From assembly GCF_009870125.1 (NCBI RefSeq), contig NC_046680.1:11408001-11472000 (forward strand): a stretch of 64,000 nucleotides of DNA. Reading direction: 5' to 3'. The translations under genes and the position numbers were made by a program. How positions within the stretch are numbered: position 1 is the stretch's first letter; every line of letters begins with the position of its first letter. Positions 62,323 through 64,000 of this stretch are shown piece by piece. The DNA is from Drosophila pseudoobscura. Its lineage: Eukaryota; Arthropoda; Insecta; Diptera; Drosophilidae. A model generated the notes under the pieces. It was not told the origin of the DNA, made no database searches, and saw only the letters and a list, made by a program, of their open reading frames with translations.

Positions 62323-63249
62323 TTAAACACCCAAGATTCTTGTTGTATTACTCAAGTCCTCATCGCCATGATCCTAAAGAGGGGAGGCACATGGGATAAA
62401 AGAGCAGGTGCAGCAGCTGTATATACTGACCTGTCCGAATATTCCTCCCTCGTTGCCACAAAGATGCTGATAGTCCTTACTGGGGTCCGCCTCCCAGATC
62501 TGGCAATCGGTGGCAGGTGGTCCTTCCTTATATACATACGAGCCCTGAATATTGGTGAAGTCAAAGTGGCAGGTAAGGAAGTGACAATGCCCTTGGGGCA
62601 GGTCGTCACTGCATTCTGTGGCCACAGCGACCCCACAGCCCACACGCGAAACGCGATCGCTGACAATGGTACTGAAGTGACCGGCAGTTATGTCTCTGCT
62701 GCCATCAAAGTTTGATATGAGCGACTCGGGATCCTTCACATCTAGGTGCTCATCAAACATCCGATCGAAAGCCAACCTTAGTACATCGGACATGCTGCGG
62801 CGGTCCATTGTGGAGCCCACAACACCCAGCGCCTCGCCTGCCATCGGAAACCGCTGGGTGGCCCGGCATTCGGAGTGCTTGAACGACACCGTGGAGGCGT
62901 GGCTGCGGGCCATGTAGCCCAGCTCCAGATCCCAGATAAGCTCTCGCATTCGCTTGGCAGCAGGGAAGATTTTATTGCTGCGTGTCTCCAGGAAACCGCT
63001 GGCCAACCTGTCTCGATAGGAGTTAAGCTGCTTCAGAATGATCGCATGAAACTTCTTGGTGTCCGGAATGGTGCCCTTGTAAGCGGCAACGGGCGGAAGC
63101 TCTGCATCCAGGCGGCACATGAAGTGTTGCCTGTTGGCCGCAAGGCAGAAATGGGTATCATTGTGGCAATAGTTGTAGGCGGACCCCTGCGGTAGGAGTG
63201 GGATCATTACCATGGCAATGGCAAGGCCCACATGCAGAAGTAGGACCAT
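62323..63249 (-). CDS. CAP superfamily secreted protein (antigen-5/CRISP-like)
   Basis: Exons 62431-63249 and 62323-62373, 57-nt intron with donor CAG|GTCAGT and acceptor CTCCCCTCTTTAG; 289 aa. Residues 1-25 are a signal peptide (MVLLLHVGLAIAMVMIPLLP). The mature protein begins with the Cys-rich antigen-5 start (YNYCHNDTHFCLAANRQHFMC) and then a CAP domain: ELGYMARSHASTVSFKHSEC, GEALG, TAGHFSTIVSDRVSRVGCGV (CAP motif with the conserved His) and CHFLTCHFDFTNIQG (CAP signature). C-terminal CGNEGGIF matches the usual end of fly Ag5-related proteins, here extended by exon 2 to end TTRILGV. Many fly relatives are gut or male-reproductive-tract secreted proteins; the role of this one is unknown. 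An unspliced read-through would end instead at 62374. Confidence 0.9.
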
Positions 63250-64000
63250 CCTTCATCAACGATTTACTTTACTGGAAATTTATAGTGAAAAAAAAACAAT
63301 CAAACACGAATATTTGTTTGATTTCTGAAAAGTTAAACTGTCAAGGTTTATCAAATGTTTATTGTTTTCATTCTTTAAGGTTTCGGGAAAAAGATTGCCT
63401 CTAAATTCATTCGGTAATAGCATGCCATAATATTAAATTAATTTTAGTTTTTGTTTTGGAGTTTTCGATTTTTATTATAATTTTGAGCGAAGATTGCGCT
63501 TGAAAGTTTCAGCAAAATGTGGTTTTATCTACTTATTATTTCATCATTTTTGGATTTGTCTGCAGTGGTTATTACAAAAGGCATTTGGGTCTCAAAATAC
63601 TAACAATAAATTAATCAAATCAAATAAAACCCAATTAAATATACATATTTAACAAAGAGCAATAGGTACGTGGTTTCTTTTATTTATAAAAATATCGTAT
63701 ATGCTTTCGCATCTTTCCGGGTTCCTACTCTATCAACATTAATCTTAACATTTCAACAAACAAATTGCATTGCGTGGGAGGGGGGACACTGTCTGTGTGC
63801 TCGTGTGGCGGGGTTCTGGCTATCTAGCATTGGGGTGGGTGGGATGAGCAGTTTGCTTGATCCTCTGTCTATGCCCTTTTTAATTCCGTTGAGCTCCTCT
63901 GCTCCTCTCATGAGGGGAGGACTGGGGAGAATAAACGTATAATAGTTCATTTGTAGATATTTGCACTATACTCTTACTTCCTTTCGTTTCAGTAAAATTC
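63250..64000. other. Intergenic, right edge
   Basis: AT-rich. Apart from the short peptide candidate at 63517-63603, a GC-rich block at 63770-63940 is present with no recognised motif. Confidence 0.45.
63517..63603 (+). CDS. Candidate tiny secreted-peptide gene (28 aa)
   Basis: ATG at 63517 after AGCAAA, 28 codons, TAA at 63601-63603. The product starts with a signal-like run (MWFYLLIISSFLDLSA) and leaves a short tail VVITKGIWVSKY. AATAAA is at 63605-63610, immediately after the stop, and again at 63624-63629; TATTATAA is at 63473-63480, about 40 nt before the ATG. This compact TATA-ORF-poly(A) layout is common in male accessory-gland peptide genes of flies (established pattern), but the ORF is short enough to arise by chance. 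Confidence 0.3.
   Translation: MWFYLLIISSFLDLSAVVITKGIWVSKY

Noticed and set aside
1-64000. tRNA, rRNA, LTR retroelement or other virus-like element
   Set aside because: Looked for tRNA-like cloverleaf boxes, paired LTRs and gag/pol-like frames and found none that I can support; the only reverse transcriptase is of LINE type.

Overview
This 64 kb window is nuclear DNA of a fruit fly. The genes have short (mostly 55-110 nt) GT-AG introns, Drosophila-type codon use and core-promoter motifs (DRE, Ohler motif 1), and abundant TACATA/TATG microsatellites. They match, in order, the D. melanogaster 2R 60A-60B neighbourhood (Gpat4, Mlp60A, snama, gek, enok). The repeat style and two DINE-1/INE-1-like Helitron relics make me suspect an obscura-group species, but that is inference.

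Layout, left to right. 1-2603 (+): the 3' part of Gpat4, a lipid acyltransferase. 5235-7816 (+): Mlp60A, a muscle LIM protein with a short one-LIM form and a long five-LIM form; the short form's stop codon lies inside the splice donor used by the long form. 8289-10217 (-): a carboxylesterase-fold protein without catalytic Ser and His. 10725-10985 (+): a Mic10-like MICOS subunit, followed by a second tiny ORF (10985-11178) that begins inside its stop codon. 12860-15633 (+): a secreted Thr/Ser-rich extracellular protein. 16293-17421: a DINE-1-like element. 18698-23407 (+): snama (RBBP6). 23600-24900: an unassigned ORF and a LINE reverse-transcriptase fragment. 25467-31942 (-): gek (MRCK kinase), eleven coding exons. 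34477-42238 (+): enok (MOZ/MORF acetyltransferase), six coding exons. 43868-49126 (-): an ARIP4/RAD54L2-type SNF2 ATPase. 50531-50746 (+): a doubtful small gene. 51219-52790 (+): a GT49 glycosyltransferase with an in-frame TAG. 53307-53732 (+): a DUF1091/CheB-like protein. 57579-58083: a second DINE-1-like element, inverted. 58938-60724 (+): an unnamed Gln/Ser-rich protein with a PPxY motif, a Cys cluster and a CaaX-like end. 62323-63249 (-): a CAP/antigen-5-like secreted protein. 63517-63603 (+): a possible tiny secreted-peptide gene.

There is no operon logic here; the genes are functionally unrelated, and the shared structure is divergent promoters (gek/enok; the SNF2 gene and the small 50531 gene) and convergent 3' ends (Mlp60A/esterase-like, snama/gek, enok/SNF2). 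Intact genes were rebuilt exon by exon, and reading phase closes at every junction I give. No tRNA, rRNA, CRISPR array, LTR element or virus-like element was recognised.
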